Positions 25,153 to 34,954 of a stretch of 64,000 bases of DNA are shown here, piece after piece. A program made the position numbers and the translations under genes. Numbering within the stretch: the stretch's first letter is position 1; each line of letters begins with the position of its first letter. The stretch is taken from NCBI GenBank assembly GCA_015689735.1, contig WVSP01000001.1, forward strand, positions 980,001 to 1,044,000, in the 5' to 3' direction. This stretch comes from Rhodobacterales bacterium LSUCC0031 (lineage in GTDB: Bacteria; Pseudomonadota; Alphaproteobacteria; Rhodobacterales; Rhodobacteraceae). The notes beneath the pieces were generated by a model. It searched no databases. It was not told where the DNA came from and saw only the letters and a list, made by a program, of their open reading frames with translations.

Positions 25153-26168
25153 TGGGGCGGCTATTAATCACAGGAGGGACTGGTTATATCGGCAGCCACG
25201 CTGCTGTTGTGCTAAGTAAGATTGGTCATGACGTTGTCCTTTACGACAATCTGTCCAACAGCAGTCGTTGCGTCCTAGAGAACCTGAACCTAATCGTGGG
25301 GCGACAAATACCTTTTGTGAAGGGTGATGTGCGCGACACCGAGTTGCTCATATCTACGCTTTCAGCCCAAGGCATTGATGCAGTGATTCATTTTGCTGGC
25401 CTTAAGGCAGTTGGCGAGTCTGTTGAACAACCAGTTAAGTACTATGGAAACAATGTTCAGGGTTCCATCAGTTTGCTGCAGGCTATGCAGGCAGTGCAGG
25501 TAAAGACACTTGTGTTTAGTAGCAGCGCCACTGTATACGGCGAGCCGCAATATCTTCCGTTAGATGAAAGGCATCCTATCCGTGCCACCAATCCATATGG
25601 CCGGAGTAAGCTTTACGTCGAACAAATGTTGAGCGATGTTGTCTCAGCAGATGCTGCGTGGCGCATTGCATGTCTGCGCTATTTCAATCCAGTGGGGGCG
25701 CACGAAAGTGGCCTTATTGGGGAACGACCCAATGGTGTGCCCAACAATTTAATGCCCTATATTATTCAAGTTGCCGCAGGGCAGCGACCTTACCTTAATG
25801 TATTTGGTAACGACTACTCGTCAACTGATGGCACGGGTGTTAGGGACTATATCCATGTAATGGATTTAGCAGATGGGCATGCGGCAGCATTGGATTTCCT
25901 TGATAAAACTTCCGGGTGGCATGCTATCAACCTCGGAACAGGGAAAGGTTACAGCGTGCTGGAAGTGATTAAAGCGTGTGAGAAAGCAACCGGTCGCAAA
26001 GTGCCTTACAAGATAGCTGCACGCCGCGCTGGTGATGTGGCCGCATGTTATGCTGACCCAGCAAAGGCCAGCGAACGATTGAACTGGACTGCGAAGCGCT
26101 CCTTGGACGATATGTGTCACAGTTCGTGGAGGTTCCAACAGAAAAACCGGTTAAGGGTTACGCCATGA
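25152..26168 (+). CDS. galE: UDP-glucose 4-epimerase
   Basis: A 338-residue extended SDR. It starts at GTG 25152 with LLITGGTGYIGSHAAVVL, then SSSATVYGEPQYLP, YGRSKLYVEQML (catalytic Tyr/Lys), RYFNPVGAHESGLIGE, and the NNLMPYIIQVA and RDYIHVMDLADGH segments that are specific to GalE. It interconverts UDP-glucose and UDP-galactose (and possibly the GlcNAc/GalNAc forms) in the cytoplasm, supplying the transferases of the block. By hand count the 60 bases at 25201-25260 are 43 percent GC, against 73 percent for 12961-13020 in the left block, which supports a foreign origin. Confidence 0.93.
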   Translation: MGRLLITGGTGYIGSHAAVVLSKIGHDVVLYDNLSNSSRCVLENLNLIVGRQIPFVKGDVRDTELLISTLSAQGIDAVIHFAGLKAVGESVEQPVKYYGNNVQGSISLLQAMQAVQVKTLVFSSSATVYGEPQYLPLDERHPIRATNPYGRSKLYVEQMLSDVVSADAAWRIACLRYFNPVGAHESGLIGERPNGVPNNLMPYIIQVAAGQRPYLNVFGNDYSSTDGTGVRDYIHVMDLADGHAAALDFLDKTSGWHAINLGTGKGYSVLEVIKACEKATGRKVPYKIAARRAGDVAACYADPAKASERLNWTAKRSLDDMCHSSWRFQQKNRLRVTP

Positions 26169-26646
26169 CCAATAAAGCTAAGGCCCCCCCCGTCAGTCTC
26201 TGCCGCCGCTCTGGCTGAGCGACACCCCAACTCTTTGACAAATTTCCGAGCAATTCAAGCTAATGCCTGCTGGCTTCCTTAACAGTTTCTGTGCTGCCTC
26301 GCCCGGAAAGCCTTTTTCAGCAAGTAACCAATCAATTTAGAAAAATAGCGCGGTTAGAATTCATGCGGCACCATAAAATGCACCGTGCCTTGGGCAGGTA
26401 CTACAGCAGCAAATTTGGTAGATGATTTAGCATCACGTTATGGTAGTCTCAACCTGCAGAAACACTACTCTTGCGCTAAGCCCCCGAGGCGGTAACGGGT
26501 ACACCAAAATTAGTCGCGGCGACATCAAATGTTGCTCGATGAAAACTAGTCAACCTATTTCACGCAGGACCTTGTCGAGCCGCAATCGAGAAGCTACTTG
26601 GGTAAAGCGGCGACCGATAGTCTCGTAGAAATTTATGGGCCAAAGA
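26169..26646. other. Gap between galE and gmd with IS remnants
   Basis: About 480 bp of AT-rich sequence with no gene I can support. It contains the second copy of the IS3 terminal segment (26227-26270), so an element once ended here. A promoter for the gmd operon should lie in the second half, but no boxes were assigned. Confidence 0.5.
26227..26270. repeat. IS3-family terminal segment, copy 2 (solo)
   Basis: CCAACTCTTTGACAAATTTCC through AAGCTAATGCCTGC matches 22200-22244 with small differences in the middle, in the same orientation. No transposase is attached, so this is a solo end or a deletion scar. Confidence 0.5.
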
Positions 26647-27732
26647 ATGTTCAAGAAAGCGCTGATTACAGGGATAACAGGACAGGATGGGGCGTACCTT
26701 GCGGAGTTTTTGCTTAGCAAGGGCTATGAAGTACATGGTATAAAGCGGCGTACTTCGCTCTTCAACACCGATCGAATTGATCATTTATTTTCTGATCCTC
26801 ATGTATCAGATGGTCGCTTTGTACTGCATCATGGTGATATGACCGATTCTTCCAGTCTCATCCACATCATGCAGACGGTCCTTCCGGATGAGATTTACAA
26901 TTTGGCTGCCCAGAGCCATGTGGCCGTTAGTTTTGAGGAGCCCGAATACACCGCAAATTCAGATGCGCTCGGCGCTTTACGACTTCTTGAAGGCATTCGC
27001 ATCCTGGGTCTTGAAAAGAAGACACGCTTCTATCAGGCGAGTACCTCCGAACTTTATGGGCTGGTGCAGGAGATACCGCAAAAGGAAACCACACCCTTCT
27101 ATCCGCGTAGTCCGTATGCGGTGGCCAAGCTCTACGCCTATTGGATCACGGTCAACTACCGCGAGGCTTATGGGATCTACGCCTGCAATGGTATTCTCTT
27201 CAACCACGAGTCGCCGATCCGCGGCGAAACCTTTGTGACGCGAAAGATCACACGCGCCTTGGCGCGTATCAAGCTGGGCATGCAGGAACGCCTTTATCTG
27301 GGCAATCTCGATGCCAAGCGCGACTGGGGGCACGCCAAGGACTATGTGCAGATGCAGTGGTTGATGCTGCAACAGGAACAGGCCGAGGACTTCGTCATTG
27401 CCAGTGGCGTGCAGTACAGCGTGCGTGATTTTGTCGATCGCGCGGCTAACGAATTGGGAATCAAGCTGAAATGGTCGGGCAGTGGCGTGGACGAAAAGGG
27501 CTACGATGAACTGGGTCGCTGTGTGGTCGAAGTTGACCCGCGTTACTTCCGTCCCGCCGAGGTTGAAACTTTGCTTGGCGATGCCACTAAGGCCAAGCAG
27601 AAACTCGGCTGGGTGCCGCAGATCAGCTTTGCCGAACTTGTCACCGAGATGGTGCAGGCCGATTTGCACGAAGCCGAATTTGAAGTGCAGGTGCAGAAGA
27701 GCGGCCACAAGGCGCTTCGCAACCAGGGGTGA
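26647..27732 (+). CDS. gmd: GDP-mannose 4,6-dehydratase
   Basis: 361 residues from ATG 26647 (an ATG at 26635 is also possible). It has [19 protein letters not shown], the GMD hallmark [53 protein letters not shown] (Tyr/Lys), [17 protein letters not shown] and [13 protein letters not shown]. It converts GDP-mannose to GDP-4-keto-6-deoxymannose in the cytoplasm. The next two genes act on this intermediate, and manC at 58334 can supply GDP-mannose. The 5' third is AT-rich and the rest GC-rich, which hints at a recombinant gene. Confidence 0.95.
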   Translation: MFKKALITGITGQDGAYLAEFLLSKGYEVHGIKRRTSLFNTDRIDHLFSDPHVSDGRFVLHHGDMTDSSSLIHIMQTVLPDEIYNLAAQSHVAVSFEEPEYTANSDALGALRLLEGIRILGLEKKTRFYQASTSELYGLVQEIPQKETTPFYPRSPYAVAKLYAYWITVNYREAYGIYACNGILFNHESPIRGETFVTRKITRALARIKLGMQERLYLGNLDAKRDWGHAKDYVQMQWLMLQQEQAEDFVIASGVQYSVRDFVDRAANELGIKLKWSGSGVDEKGYDELGRCVVEVDPRYFRPAEVETLLGDATKAKQKLGWVPQISFAELVTEMVQADLHEAEFEVQVQKSGHKALRNQG

Positions 27733-27736
27733 TTGC

Positions 27737-28669
27737 GTGAAGCAAAGCCGTATATTTCTCACTGGTGGGCGCGGCATGGTTGGGCGCAACTTCCTCGAGC
27801 ACACCGCCGCGAAGGATTTTGAGATCGCCGCGCCGACTAGTGTCGAGCTGGACCTACGCGATTATGGCGCCGTCCATGCGGCGCTCGAGCGCTTCCAGCC
27901 CGACATCGTGGTACACGCAGCCGGGAAGGTGGGCGGCATTCAAGCAAACATCCGCGAGCCGGTGAGCTTCTTGCTCGACAATCTCGATATGGGCCGCAAC
28001 ATCGTTTGGGCCTCGCGCAACCTCGGCATCAAGCGTCTCCTCAATCTCGGCAGCTCGTGCATGTATCCGCGCGATGCTGCCAATCCGCTGCGCGAAGACA
28101 AGGTGCTGCAAGGCGAGCTCGAGCCCACCAATGAGGGCTATGCGCTGGCCAAGGTGACGGTAGCACGCTTGTGCGATTACATCGGCCGCGAGACACCCGA
28201 ACTCAAGTACAAGACGCTGATCCCTTGCAACATCTACGGCCGCTACGACAAATTCGATCCGCAGCACTCGCACATGGTGCCGGCCATCGTGCACAAGCTG
28301 CATCAGGCCAAGCTGGCCGGCGCGCCGCTGGTTGACATCTGGGGCGACGGCAAGGCGCGGCGCGAGTTCATGTACGCCGGCGATCTCGCCGACTGCATGT
28401 GGGCCGCGGTCAGGAACTTCGACAGCGTGCCCGATACCATGAATGTCGGCTTAGGCTTTGACCTCAGTGTCAATGAATACTACGAAACAGCCGCTTGCGT
28501 TGTCGGTTATGGCGGCGGCTTTGAGCACGACCTCGGTAAGCCGGTCGGCATGGACCAGAAACTTGTCAGTGTCGAGCGCGCGACATCCTGGGGCTGGCAG
28601 GCGCAGACGTCGCTCGAGCAGGGCTTGGCGAAAACCTACGCGTACTATCTTGAGGTAACGAAATCTTGA
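27737..28669 (+). CDS. GDP-L-fucose synthase / GDP-L-colitose synthase (Fcl/ColC type)
   Basis: 310 residues from GTG 27737, 4 bp after gmd; the longer open frame lies inside gmd. It contains RIFLTGGRGMVGRNFL, AAGKVGGIQANI, LGSSCMYPRDA, YALAKVTVARLCDYI (Tyr/Lys) and NIYGRYDKFDP, with H-SHMVPAIVHK. This is the bifunctional 5-epimerase/4-reductase family. With gmd alone it would make GDP-L-fucose. Because ColD follows directly, the equally good alternative is ColC, which forms GDP-L-colitose from the 3-deoxy intermediate. Homology alone does not separate these. Confidence 0.85.
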   Translation: MKQSRIFLTGGRGMVGRNFLEHTAAKDFEIAAPTSVELDLRDYGAVHAALERFQPDIVVHAAGKVGGIQANIREPVSFLLDNLDMGRNIVWASRNLGIKRLLNLGSSCMYPRDAANPLREDKVLQGELEPTNEGYALAKVTVARLCDYIGRETPELKYKTLIPCNIYGRYDKFDPQHSHMVPAIVHKLHQAKLAGAPLVDIWGDGKARREFMYAGDLADCMWAAVRNFDSVPDTMNVGLGFDLSVNEYYETAACVVGYGGGFEHDLGKPVGMDQKLVSVERATSWGWQAQTSLEQGLAKTYAYYLEVTKS

Positions 28670-29856
28670 GCACCCCTAAGTATCCATTGGCGACAGCAAC
28701 CTGGGACCAGGCCGAGTACGACGCAATCCAGCGCGTTATCGCTTCCGGCATGTTCACCATGGGACCGGAGGTACAGGCCTTCGAGAAGCGTTTCGCCGAA
28801 TACACCGGCAGCACGCACTGCGTCATGGTCAATTCGGGTTCGTCCGCAAACCTGCTCATGGTGGCCGCCCTGCGTTACAGCAAGAATCCGGCTTTCCAGA
28901 TTCAGCCTGGCGATGAAGTGATCGTGCCGGCCGTATCGTGGAGCACCACGTACTACCCGCTGCATCAGTACGGTCTCAGCATCAAGTTCGTTGACATCGA
29001 TCTCGGTACGCTCAACTACGACTTGGATCAGCTCGCATCCGCGGTCACGGACAAGACACGCGTCATCATGGCCGTCAACCTGCTAGGCAACCCGAATGAT
29101 TTCGCACGTATTCGCCAGATCGTCGGCAGCCGCAACATCGTGTTGATCGAGGACAATTGCGAATCCCTCGGCGCTGAATTCGAAGGTCGCCAGGCGGGCA
29201 CATTCGGTGTCATGGGCAGCTACAGCGCTTTCTTCAGCCATCATATCTCGACGATGGAAGGCGGCATGATCGTCACGGATGACGAGGAGCTGTACCATAT
29301 CCTTTTGTCTCTGCGCGCGCATGGCTGGACGCGCAACCTGCCTAAGCAGAACCATGTGTGCGGCACCAAGAGCGACAACGCATTCGAGGAATCTTTTCGC
29401 TTCATTTTGCCTGGCTACAACGTGCGTCCGCTGGAAATATCGGGGGCCATCGGCGTCGAGCAGATAAAGAAGCTGCCGGCCATGGTCGCTGCACGGCGAA
29501 CAAATGCTGAGCGTTTTGTCGAGATGATGGATGAGTTCCCGTGGTTGCGTATTCAGCGTGAGATCGGTTCTAGCAGTTGGTTCGGCTTCAGCATGGTGCT
29601 GGCTGATGATGCGCCATTGTCGCGTGCGGCGTTGGCCGACGAGTTTACTGCCAATCAGATCGACGTACGTCCGATAGTAGCCGGCAATTTCACAAAAAAC
29701 GAAGTCATCAAGTGGTTTGATTACACAACATCTGGTGACTTGTCCAATGCGCGAACGATCGATAGCCAAGGATTGTTTATCGGCAACCATCATTATGAAC
29801 TGAAGCAGGAGTTCGATCTGCTTCATTCCGTGTTGGCTGGCGCTGGCTGCCGCTAG
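28666..29856 (+). CDS. colD: GDP-4-keto-6-deoxymannose 3-dehydratase (ColD)
   Basis: A 396-residue PLP-dependent protein of the DegT/DnrJ fold. In aminotransferases of this fold the PLP lysine lies in K-x-x-T-T-G-E-G-G. Here the segment reads FFSHHISTMEGGM, so His192 stands in for Lys. That replacement is the known hallmark of ColD, which removes the 3-OH of GDP-4-keto-6-deoxymannose using PLP and glutamate. RAHGWTRNLP, which follows, also fits ColD. It overlaps the previous stop by 4 bp. The order gmd, Fcl/ColC, ColD gives a full set for GDP-colitose, a 3,6-dideoxyhexose found in some O-antigens. Confidence 0.85.
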   Translation: MSTPKYPLATATWDQAEYDAIQRVIASGMFTMGPEVQAFEKRFAEYTGSTHCVMVNSGSSANLLMVAALRYSKNPAFQIQPGDEVIVPAVSWSTTYYPLHQYGLSIKFVDIDLGTLNYDLDQLASAVTDKTRVIMAVNLLGNPNDFARIRQIVGSRNIVLIEDNCESLGAEFEGRQAGTFGVMGSYSAFFSHHISTMEGGMIVTDDEELYHILLSLRAHGWTRNLPKQNHVCGTKSDNAFEESFRFILPGYNVRPLEISGAIGVEQIKKLPAMVAARRTNAERFVEMMDEFPWLRIQREIGSSSWFGFSMVLADDAPLSRAALADEFTANQIDVRPIVAGNFTKNEVIKWFDYTTSGDLSNARTIDSQGLFIGNHHYELKQEFDLLHSVLAGAGCR

Positions 29857-30203
29857 CCCATGTACGATACAGTGATAACTGTTGTCCGGTCAAAAGTTGA
29901 AGAGAAACAGTTGGTTGTTTGAATTTGTCTGATTTTCGAGGGATGCTGCTGTCGTGATGGCTTATTGCAAGGGCATTTTCTCGAAGAGGGTGGCCGACAG
30001 GGTCTGTAGTAGGGTGTAGAGCCAAGTGTCGAGGTTGATCCGTCTCGACAACGTCAATTTACCTACTCGAAGCGTTGGCTACCTGCTTCCAGATATGCAG
30101 CAGATTACTCGATCTTCTGGAGGTCCAGAATCGCAATGGGATTGCCGCGGGCCACAGTCTCCTCTTGGTGGAAAATAAATTTCAACAAATCATAGGAGCC
30201 GAT
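29857..30203. other. Gap between colD and the CDP-glucose genes
   Basis: About 350 bp without a supported gene. On the minus strand a short stretch near 29990-30050 reads somewhat like a broken coding sequence but matches nothing I recognise. AGGAG at 30194-30198 is the ribosome site of the next gene. Confidence 0.4.
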
Positions 30204-30977
30204 ATGAAGGCAGTGATTCTTGCCGGCGGTCTCGGTACACGTATATCCGAGGAGACGCATCTCAAGCCGAAGCCCATGATCGAGATCGGCGGTCGCCCGA
30301 TTCTCTGGCACATAATGAAAATATATTCCGCCCACGGCGTGAATGACTTCATTATTTGTTGCGGTTACAAAGGATATGTAATCAAGGAGTACTTCGCCAA
30401 CTACTTCCTGCACATGTCTGATGTCACCTTCGACATGACCAGTAATCAGATGGAGGTGCATCAGAAGAAAGCGGAGCCTTGGCGGGTAACCTTGGTCGAC
30501 ACTGGTGATGAGACGCTTACCGGTGGGCGACTCAAGCGGGTGGCAGACTACCTGCGTGCGGACGATGCATTCTGCTTTACCTACGGCGATGGGGTCGCCG
30601 ACGTGGACATCGGTAAGCAGCTGGCTTTCCATCGCTCGCACGGGAAGCTTGCCACGGTGACCGCAGTCCAGCCGCCTGGTCGTTACGGAGCGCTGATTCG
30701 CGATGGCGATCTGGTCAGTGGTTTTCGTGAGAAGCCGCCTGGGGACGGCGCCTGGATCAACGGAGGGTTCTTCGTCCTGAGTCCAGAGGTTCTTGATTAC
30801 ATCGATGGCGACAAGGTGTCCTGGGAAGCCGGGCCACTTGCGCTTATCGCAAGCCAGGGTGAACTCGCGGCGTTCGAGCACCGGGGGTTCTGGCAGCCGA
30901 TGGACACCTTGCGTGATAAGACCTATCTGGAGCAGCTCTGGGAGTCGGGCAGTGCGCCTTGGACGATATGGCAATGA
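30204..30977 (+). CDS. rfbF: Glucose-1-phosphate cytidylyltransferase
   Basis: 257 residues from ATG 30204, preceded by AGGAG. It has [30 protein letters not shown] at the nucleotide-binding N-terminus (given here only as the class motif GGLGTR and KPKPM), then [21 protein letters not shown] with the metal-binding Asp, and [16 protein letters not shown]. This is the RfbF/DdhA family, which makes CDP-glucose from CTP and glucose-1-phosphate. The stop overlaps the start of the CDP-glucose dehydratase by 4 bp (ATGA), a fixed pair in CDP-deoxysugar clusters. Confidence 0.93.
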   Translation: MKAVILAGGLGTRISEETHLKPKPMIEIGGRPILWHIMKIYSAHGVNDFIICCGYKGYVIKEYFANYFLHMSDVTFDMTSNQMEVHQKKAEPWRVTLVDTGDETLTGGRLKRVADYLRADDAFCFTYGDGVADVDIGKQLAFHRSHGKLATVTAVQPPGRYGALIRDGDLVSGFREKPPGDGAWINGGFFVLSPEVLDYIDGDKVSWEAGPLALIASQGELAAFEHRGFWQPMDTLRDKTYLEQLWESGSAPWTIWQ

Positions 30978-32056
30978 ATCCATTTGCTGATTTCTACCGC
31001 GGCAAGAGGGTATTGGTCACTGGCCACACCGGCTTTAAAGGCAGTTGGCTTGTTCTCTGGCTCAAGGAGCTTGGCGCCACCGTCACGGGCGTGAGCCTTT
31101 CGCCCGAGGGCGCACCGAATCATTGGGATTTGCTCGGGCTCGATATCGACGACCGCTGCATCGATATCCGCGATGCCGGTACGCTCGCCGATGTGGTAAG
31201 GGAAACGCAACCGGAGATCGTCTTTCACCTAGCCGCGCAGTCACTGGTGCGTCGCTCCTACCGGACCCCGCTCGATACCTGGTCCACGAACGTCATGGGG
31301 ACCGCGAATCTGCTTGAAGCGTGCCGGCTTGCCGGTGGCGTTCGGGCCGTCATTGCTGTCACCACGGACAAATGTTACGAAAATCAGGAGTGGCCCTGGG
31401 GTTACCGTGAGATTGATCGCCTGGGCGGTCACGATCCCTATAGTGCATCGAAAGCCGGCGCCGAATTGGTCGCCGCCAGTTACCGTAGCGCCTTTTTCAA
31501 CGCGCCCGAAGCGATCCGGCTGGCCACAGCACGTGCCGGCAACGTCATTGGCGGTGGAGACTGGTCGGAAGACCGGTTGATCCCTGATCTGGTGCGCGCG
31601 GTGGAAGAGGTGCGTCCGTTAGAGATTCGTTCGCCCAACGCCACTCGCCCGTGGCAGCACGTGTTGGAATCCCTGAGCGGGTATCTTCTCTTGGGGCAGA
31701 GGTTGCTGCAGGAAAACTCGGGTTTTTCGACGGCCTGGAATTTCGGCCCTGACGGCGAAGGAAACCGCACGGTCGCAGATGTGCTCGCCATTCTTGCTAG
31801 GCATTGGCCGGCACTGCGCTGGCAACTTGCCGAGACGCCTCAGTTGCATGAAGCATCTCTCCTGCAGCTGGACTGCGCCAAAGCCAGAAGTCACCTGAAA
31901 TGGCGGCCAGTCTGGGGTATCGAGGAGGCGCTTGCCCGCACCGCGGAGTGGTACCGTGCGTGGAGCGAGAATGGCGAGGTGAGCAGCCGGAAGCAATTGC
32001 TGGCGTACCTTGAGACAGCCCGGAAGGGTGGTCATGGCTGGGCGGTAGGCGGATGA
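30974..32056 (+). CDS. rfbG: CDP-glucose 4,6-dehydratase
   Basis: 360 residues from ATG 30974. It has [46 protein letters not shown], the family-specific [16 protein letters not shown] (Tyr/Lys), and [20 protein letters not shown]; these are signature segments of RfbG/DdhB. It converts CDP-glucose to CDP-4-keto-6-deoxyglucose, the branch point for CDP-linked 3,6-dideoxy or branched sugars. No DdhC-type 3-dehydratase follows. Instead an epimerase-like protein and a C-methyltransferase do, which points to a methyl-branched sugar. Confidence 0.93.
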   Translation: MNPFADFYRGKRVLVTGHTGFKGSWLVLWLKELGATVTGVSLSPEGAPNHWDLLGLDIDDRCIDIRDAGTLADVVRETQPEIVFHLAAQSLVRRSYRTPLDTWSTNVMGTANLLEACRLAGGVRAVIAVTTDKCYENQEWPWGYREIDRLGGHDPYSASKAGAELVAASYRSAFFNAPEAIRLATARAGNVIGGGDWSEDRLIPDLVRAVEEVRPLEIRSPNATRPWQHVLESLSGYLLLGQRLLQENSGFSTAWNFGPDGEGNRTVADVLAILARHWPALRWQLAETPQLHEASLLQLDCAKARSHLKWRPVWGIEEALARTAEWYRAWSENGEVSSRKQLLAYLETARKGGHGWAVGG

Positions 32057-32604
32057 AGATCAACCTCACAGATATTGAGGGAGTGGCGATTGTGGAGACC
32101 ACCCCCTATGCGGACGATCGCGGTTCGTTCGCACGCTTCTACTGCGAGCTTGAGCTTGGTGGGGTCATCGGCGGTCGCCGCATCGTGCAGGTCAATCATT
32201 CCCGTACGGCGGCTGTAGGAGCCATTCGCGGCATGCATTTCCAACATCCGCCGTACGCAGAGATGAAGCTCGTGCGCTGCCTGAAAGGCCGGGTATGGGA
32301 CGTGGCGGTCGATCTGCGCGCGGGGTCGCCTACCTTCCTGCAATGGTACGGCGCGGAACTCACGCCGGAAAATGCCCGCATGCTCGTTATTCCTGAAGGG
32401 TGCGCACACGGTTTCCAGGCTGTTGCGCCGGACACCGAGCTGCTCTATTTGCACACAGCATTCTATACGCCCGAGGCCGAGGGAGGAGTCCGCTACGATG
32501 ACTCTCTGCTCGGTATAGAATGGCCGTTGGCGGTCACTGAGGTCTCGCAAAGAGACGCCGGCCATCCTGAAATCGGTTCCGGATTTAGCGGTATCCACCT
32601 ATGA
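32053..32604 (+). CDS. RmlC-like sugar 3,5- or 5-epimerase of the CDP branch
   Basis: A 183-residue cupin protein with DRGSFARFYCELEL, NHSRTAAVGAIRGMHFQHPP (catalytic His), KLVRCLKGRVWDVAVDLR and VIPEGCAHGFQAV. It belongs to the dTDP-4-dehydrorhamnose 3,5-epimerase family but sits between CDP-glucose dehydratase and a C-methyltransferase, with 4-bp overlaps at both ends. Its likely substrate is therefore a CDP-4-keto-6-deoxyhexose, before or after C-methylation. A separate true RmlC is encoded at 55244. Confidence 0.85.
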   Translation: MKINLTDIEGVAIVETTPYADDRGSFARFYCELELGGVIGGRRIVQVNHSRTAAVGAIRGMHFQHPPYAEMKLVRCLKGRVWDVAVDLRAGSPTFLQWYGAELTPENARMLVIPEGCAHGFQAVAPDTELLYLHTAFYTPEAEGGVRYDDSLLGIEWPLAVTEVSQRDAGHPEIGSGFSGIHL

Positions 32605-33827
32605 ACTGTCGCCACTGTCACTTTCTGCTGGAGCACGTATTCCTCGACCTCGGGTTCGCGCCGCCGTCGAATGCGTACCTCACGTCGGATGACCTGCAAA
32701 GGCCTGAAATCACCTATCCTCTGAAACTCTACGTCTGCGACCAGTGCTGGCTGGTCCAGACCGAGGACTATGCGCGTGCGGACGAACTGTTCCGTGCCGA
32801 CTATGCCTATTTCTCGTCCACTTCGACGACCTGGCTGGAACATGCCGCGCGTTATGCAAAGGAAATTGCCGGACGGTTGGGACTGGGACGGGAAAGCCTG
32901 GTCATCGAGGTAGCTTCGAATGACGGATATTTGCTGAAAAACTTCGTTGCCGCTGACATCCCTTGCCTTGGCATCGAGCCGACGGCATGCACCGCGATAG
33001 CCGCGGAGGCGCTCGGTGTACCGGTAATTCGCGAGTTTTTTGGTGAAGCGCTCGGCAGGCGATTGACCGCCGAAGGCAGGCAGGCCGACCTCATCGCCGG
33101 CAACAATGTTTATGCCCACGTTCCAGATATTAACGACTTCACGCTTGGACTCAAGGCGGCCTTGAAGTCCGGCGGCACGATCACACTGGAATTTCCTCAC
33201 CTGATGCGTCTGCTCGAGCATGCCCAGTTCGATACAGTCTATCACGAACACTTCTCTTATCTTTCTTTGTACACGGTTTCGCGAATTTTTTCTGAGAACG
33301 GCCTGCGGGTATTCGACGTCGAAGAACTGTCGACGCACGGCGGTAGTCTGCGGGTCTTTGGTTGCCATGCTGACGATCCTAGGGAAGTGACTGGTTCAGT
33401 CTCTCGTTTGCTTGCAGAGGAGGAACGGCGGGGGATGAGAGAACTGGCTATCTACAAGCAGTTCCAGAACCGTGCAGACCGGATCAAGGACGATTTGGTG
33501 GAATTCCTGATCGAGCAGAAGCGCGCCGGCAGGCGGGTCGTCGCCTATGGGGCTGCGGCTAAGGGCAATACCCTGCTCAACTACGGCGGGGTAAGGTCCG
33601 ACCTGTTGCCGTATGTTTGTGATGCGGCCGTATCCAAGCAGGGTAAATATATGCCTGGTAGTCACCTACCAATCATACCGCCGGCTGCACTGAAGGAGCA
33701 GCGGCCGGATTATGTGCTAATCCTGCCATGGAATATCGCCGACGAGGTGGTTCGCCAGCACGGCTACGTTCGCGATTGGGGCGGGACATTCCTGGTGGCA
33801 GTACCAGCGCTAACCGATCTGAATTGA
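32601..33827 (+). CDS. SAM-dependent sugar C-methyltransferase
   Basis: 408 residues with the three-part plan of TylC3/NovU/EvaC-like enzymes. An N-terminal zinc-type segment has CRHCH early and YVCDQCWLVQ near residue 50. A SAM-binding core follows, with VIEVASNDGYLLKNF and GIEPTACTAIAA. A C-terminal domain has YHEHFSYLSLYTV, the SLRVFGCHADD region and VAYGAAAKGNTLLNY. Members add a methyl group at C3 of a 4-keto-deoxysugar nucleotide. With rfbF/rfbG upstream, the product would be a CDP-3-C-methyl-4-keto-6-deoxyhexose. The methylated carbon is inferred from the family. Confidence 0.88.
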   Translation: MNCRHCHFLLEHVFLDLGFAPPSNAYLTSDDLQRPEITYPLKLYVCDQCWLVQTEDYARADELFRADYAYFSSTSTTWLEHAARYAKEIAGRLGLGRESLVIEVASNDGYLLKNFVAADIPCLGIEPTACTAIAAEALGVPVIREFFGEALGRRLTAEGRQADLIAGNNVYAHVPDINDFTLGLKAALKSGGTITLEFPHLMRLLEHAQFDTVYHEHFSYLSLYTVSRIFSENGLRVFDVEELSTHGGSLRVFGCHADDPREVTGSVSRLLAEEERRGMRELAIYKQFQNRADRIKDDLVEFLIEQKRAGRRVVAYGAAAKGNTLLNYGGVRSDLLPYVCDAAVSKQGKYMPGSHLPIIPPAALKEQRPDYVLILPWNIADEVVRQHGYVRDWGGTFLVAVPALTDLN

Positions 33828-33838
33828 TGTGACCTTCC

Positions 33839-34954
33839 ATGTCCAGAATTTATTACACCAAGCCTTCTATTACCGAACTGGAAGTTCGTTATGCGACGGA
33901 TGCGGCGGCCAACGGCTGGGGTGATCAGTGCTACCAGTATATCCAACGCTTCGAAAAGGCATTCGAGAAACATCTCGACGTGAAGCATGCTATCGCGACC
34001 TCCAGTTGCACCGGCGCATTGCATATGGGAATGGCTGCACTGGGCATCGGACCGGGAGACGAGGTCATCATGGCCGATACCAACTGGATCGCTACCGCGT
34101 CGCCAATAGTCAATCTCGGAGCGAAGCCAGTGTTCGTGGATATCCTGCCGGACTCCTGGTGCATCGACCCGACCAAGGCCGAGGCCGCCATTACGCCCAG
34201 GACCAAGGCCATCGTGGCGGTACATCTGTACGGCAATCTGTGTGATATGGATGCGTTGCTTGCAATTGGCGAGCGCCACGGAATACCCATTATCGAGGAT
34301 GCTGCTGAAGCGATCGGGTCGGAATATCACGGCAAGCTGGCGGGTTCGATGGGCCGTTTTGGCGCCTTCTCATTCCATGGCACCAAGACTTTAACCACGG
34401 GAGAAGGTGGTATGTTCGTGACCAGCGATTCAGAGCTGTACGAACATGTGCTTGCTCTGAGCAATCATGGTCGCATGCGTGGTCAGACCAAGCAGTTCTG
34501 GCCGGACATGGTTGGGTTCAAATACAAGATGTCGAATATCCAGGCAGCCATCGGCTGTGCGCAAATGGAGCGCATCCATGATTTGATCGCAAGAAAACGT
34601 CAAATATTTGAAACGTACCGGCAGCAAATTTCTAGTATCCCCGGGATCAGAATGAATCCCGAACCGGAAGGCACCATAAATGGTGCCTGGATGCCCACGA
34701 TAGTATTTGAGCCTGAAACTGGAATTACTTGGGAAATTTTGCAAGCGGCATTTGCCAAGGAAAATGCCGACGCTCGTGTTTTTTTCTGGCCGTTGTCGGG
34801 TTTGTCTATGTTTGAGCCAGTGCATGAAAATGTTCACTCTTGGTCGATTCCTGTGAGCGCAATCAATCTGCCGAGTTATCACGATATCACTGAGAGTGAA
34901 TTGGATAGGATTTGTAATGTAATTCGACGAGTCGCAGGTAAAAAGCATGGCTGA
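33839..34954 (+). CDS. DegT/DnrJ/EryC1/StrS sugar aminotransferase
   Basis: 371 residues with the intact PLP site: SFHGTKTLTTGEGGM with Lys183, EDAAEAIG with the PLP-ring Asp, and CTGALHMGMAALG for phosphate binding. It is the perosamine-synthetase-like type, which puts an amino group at C4 (or C3) of a keto-deoxysugar nucleotide. Coming straight after the C-methyltransferase, it probably acts on the same CDP sugar to give a branched amino sugar. The 3' end overlaps the next gene by 8 bp and becomes AT-richer there. Confidence 0.87.
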   Translation: MSRIYYTKPSITELEVRYATDAAANGWGDQCYQYIQRFEKAFEKHLDVKHAIATSSCTGALHMGMAALGIGPGDEVIMADTNWIATASPIVNLGAKPVFVDILPDSWCIDPTKAEAAITPRTKAIVAVHLYGNLCDMDALLAIGERHGIPIIEDAAEAIGSEYHGKLAGSMGRFGAFSFHGTKTLTTGEGGMFVTSDSELYEHVLALSNHGRMRGQTKQFWPDMVGFKYKMSNIQAAIGCAQMERIHDLIARKRQIFETYRQQISSIPGIRMNPEPEGTINGAWMPTIVFEPETGITWEILQAAFAKENADARVFFWPLSGLSMFEPVHENVHSWSIPVSAINLPSYHDITESELDRICNVIRRVAGKKHG

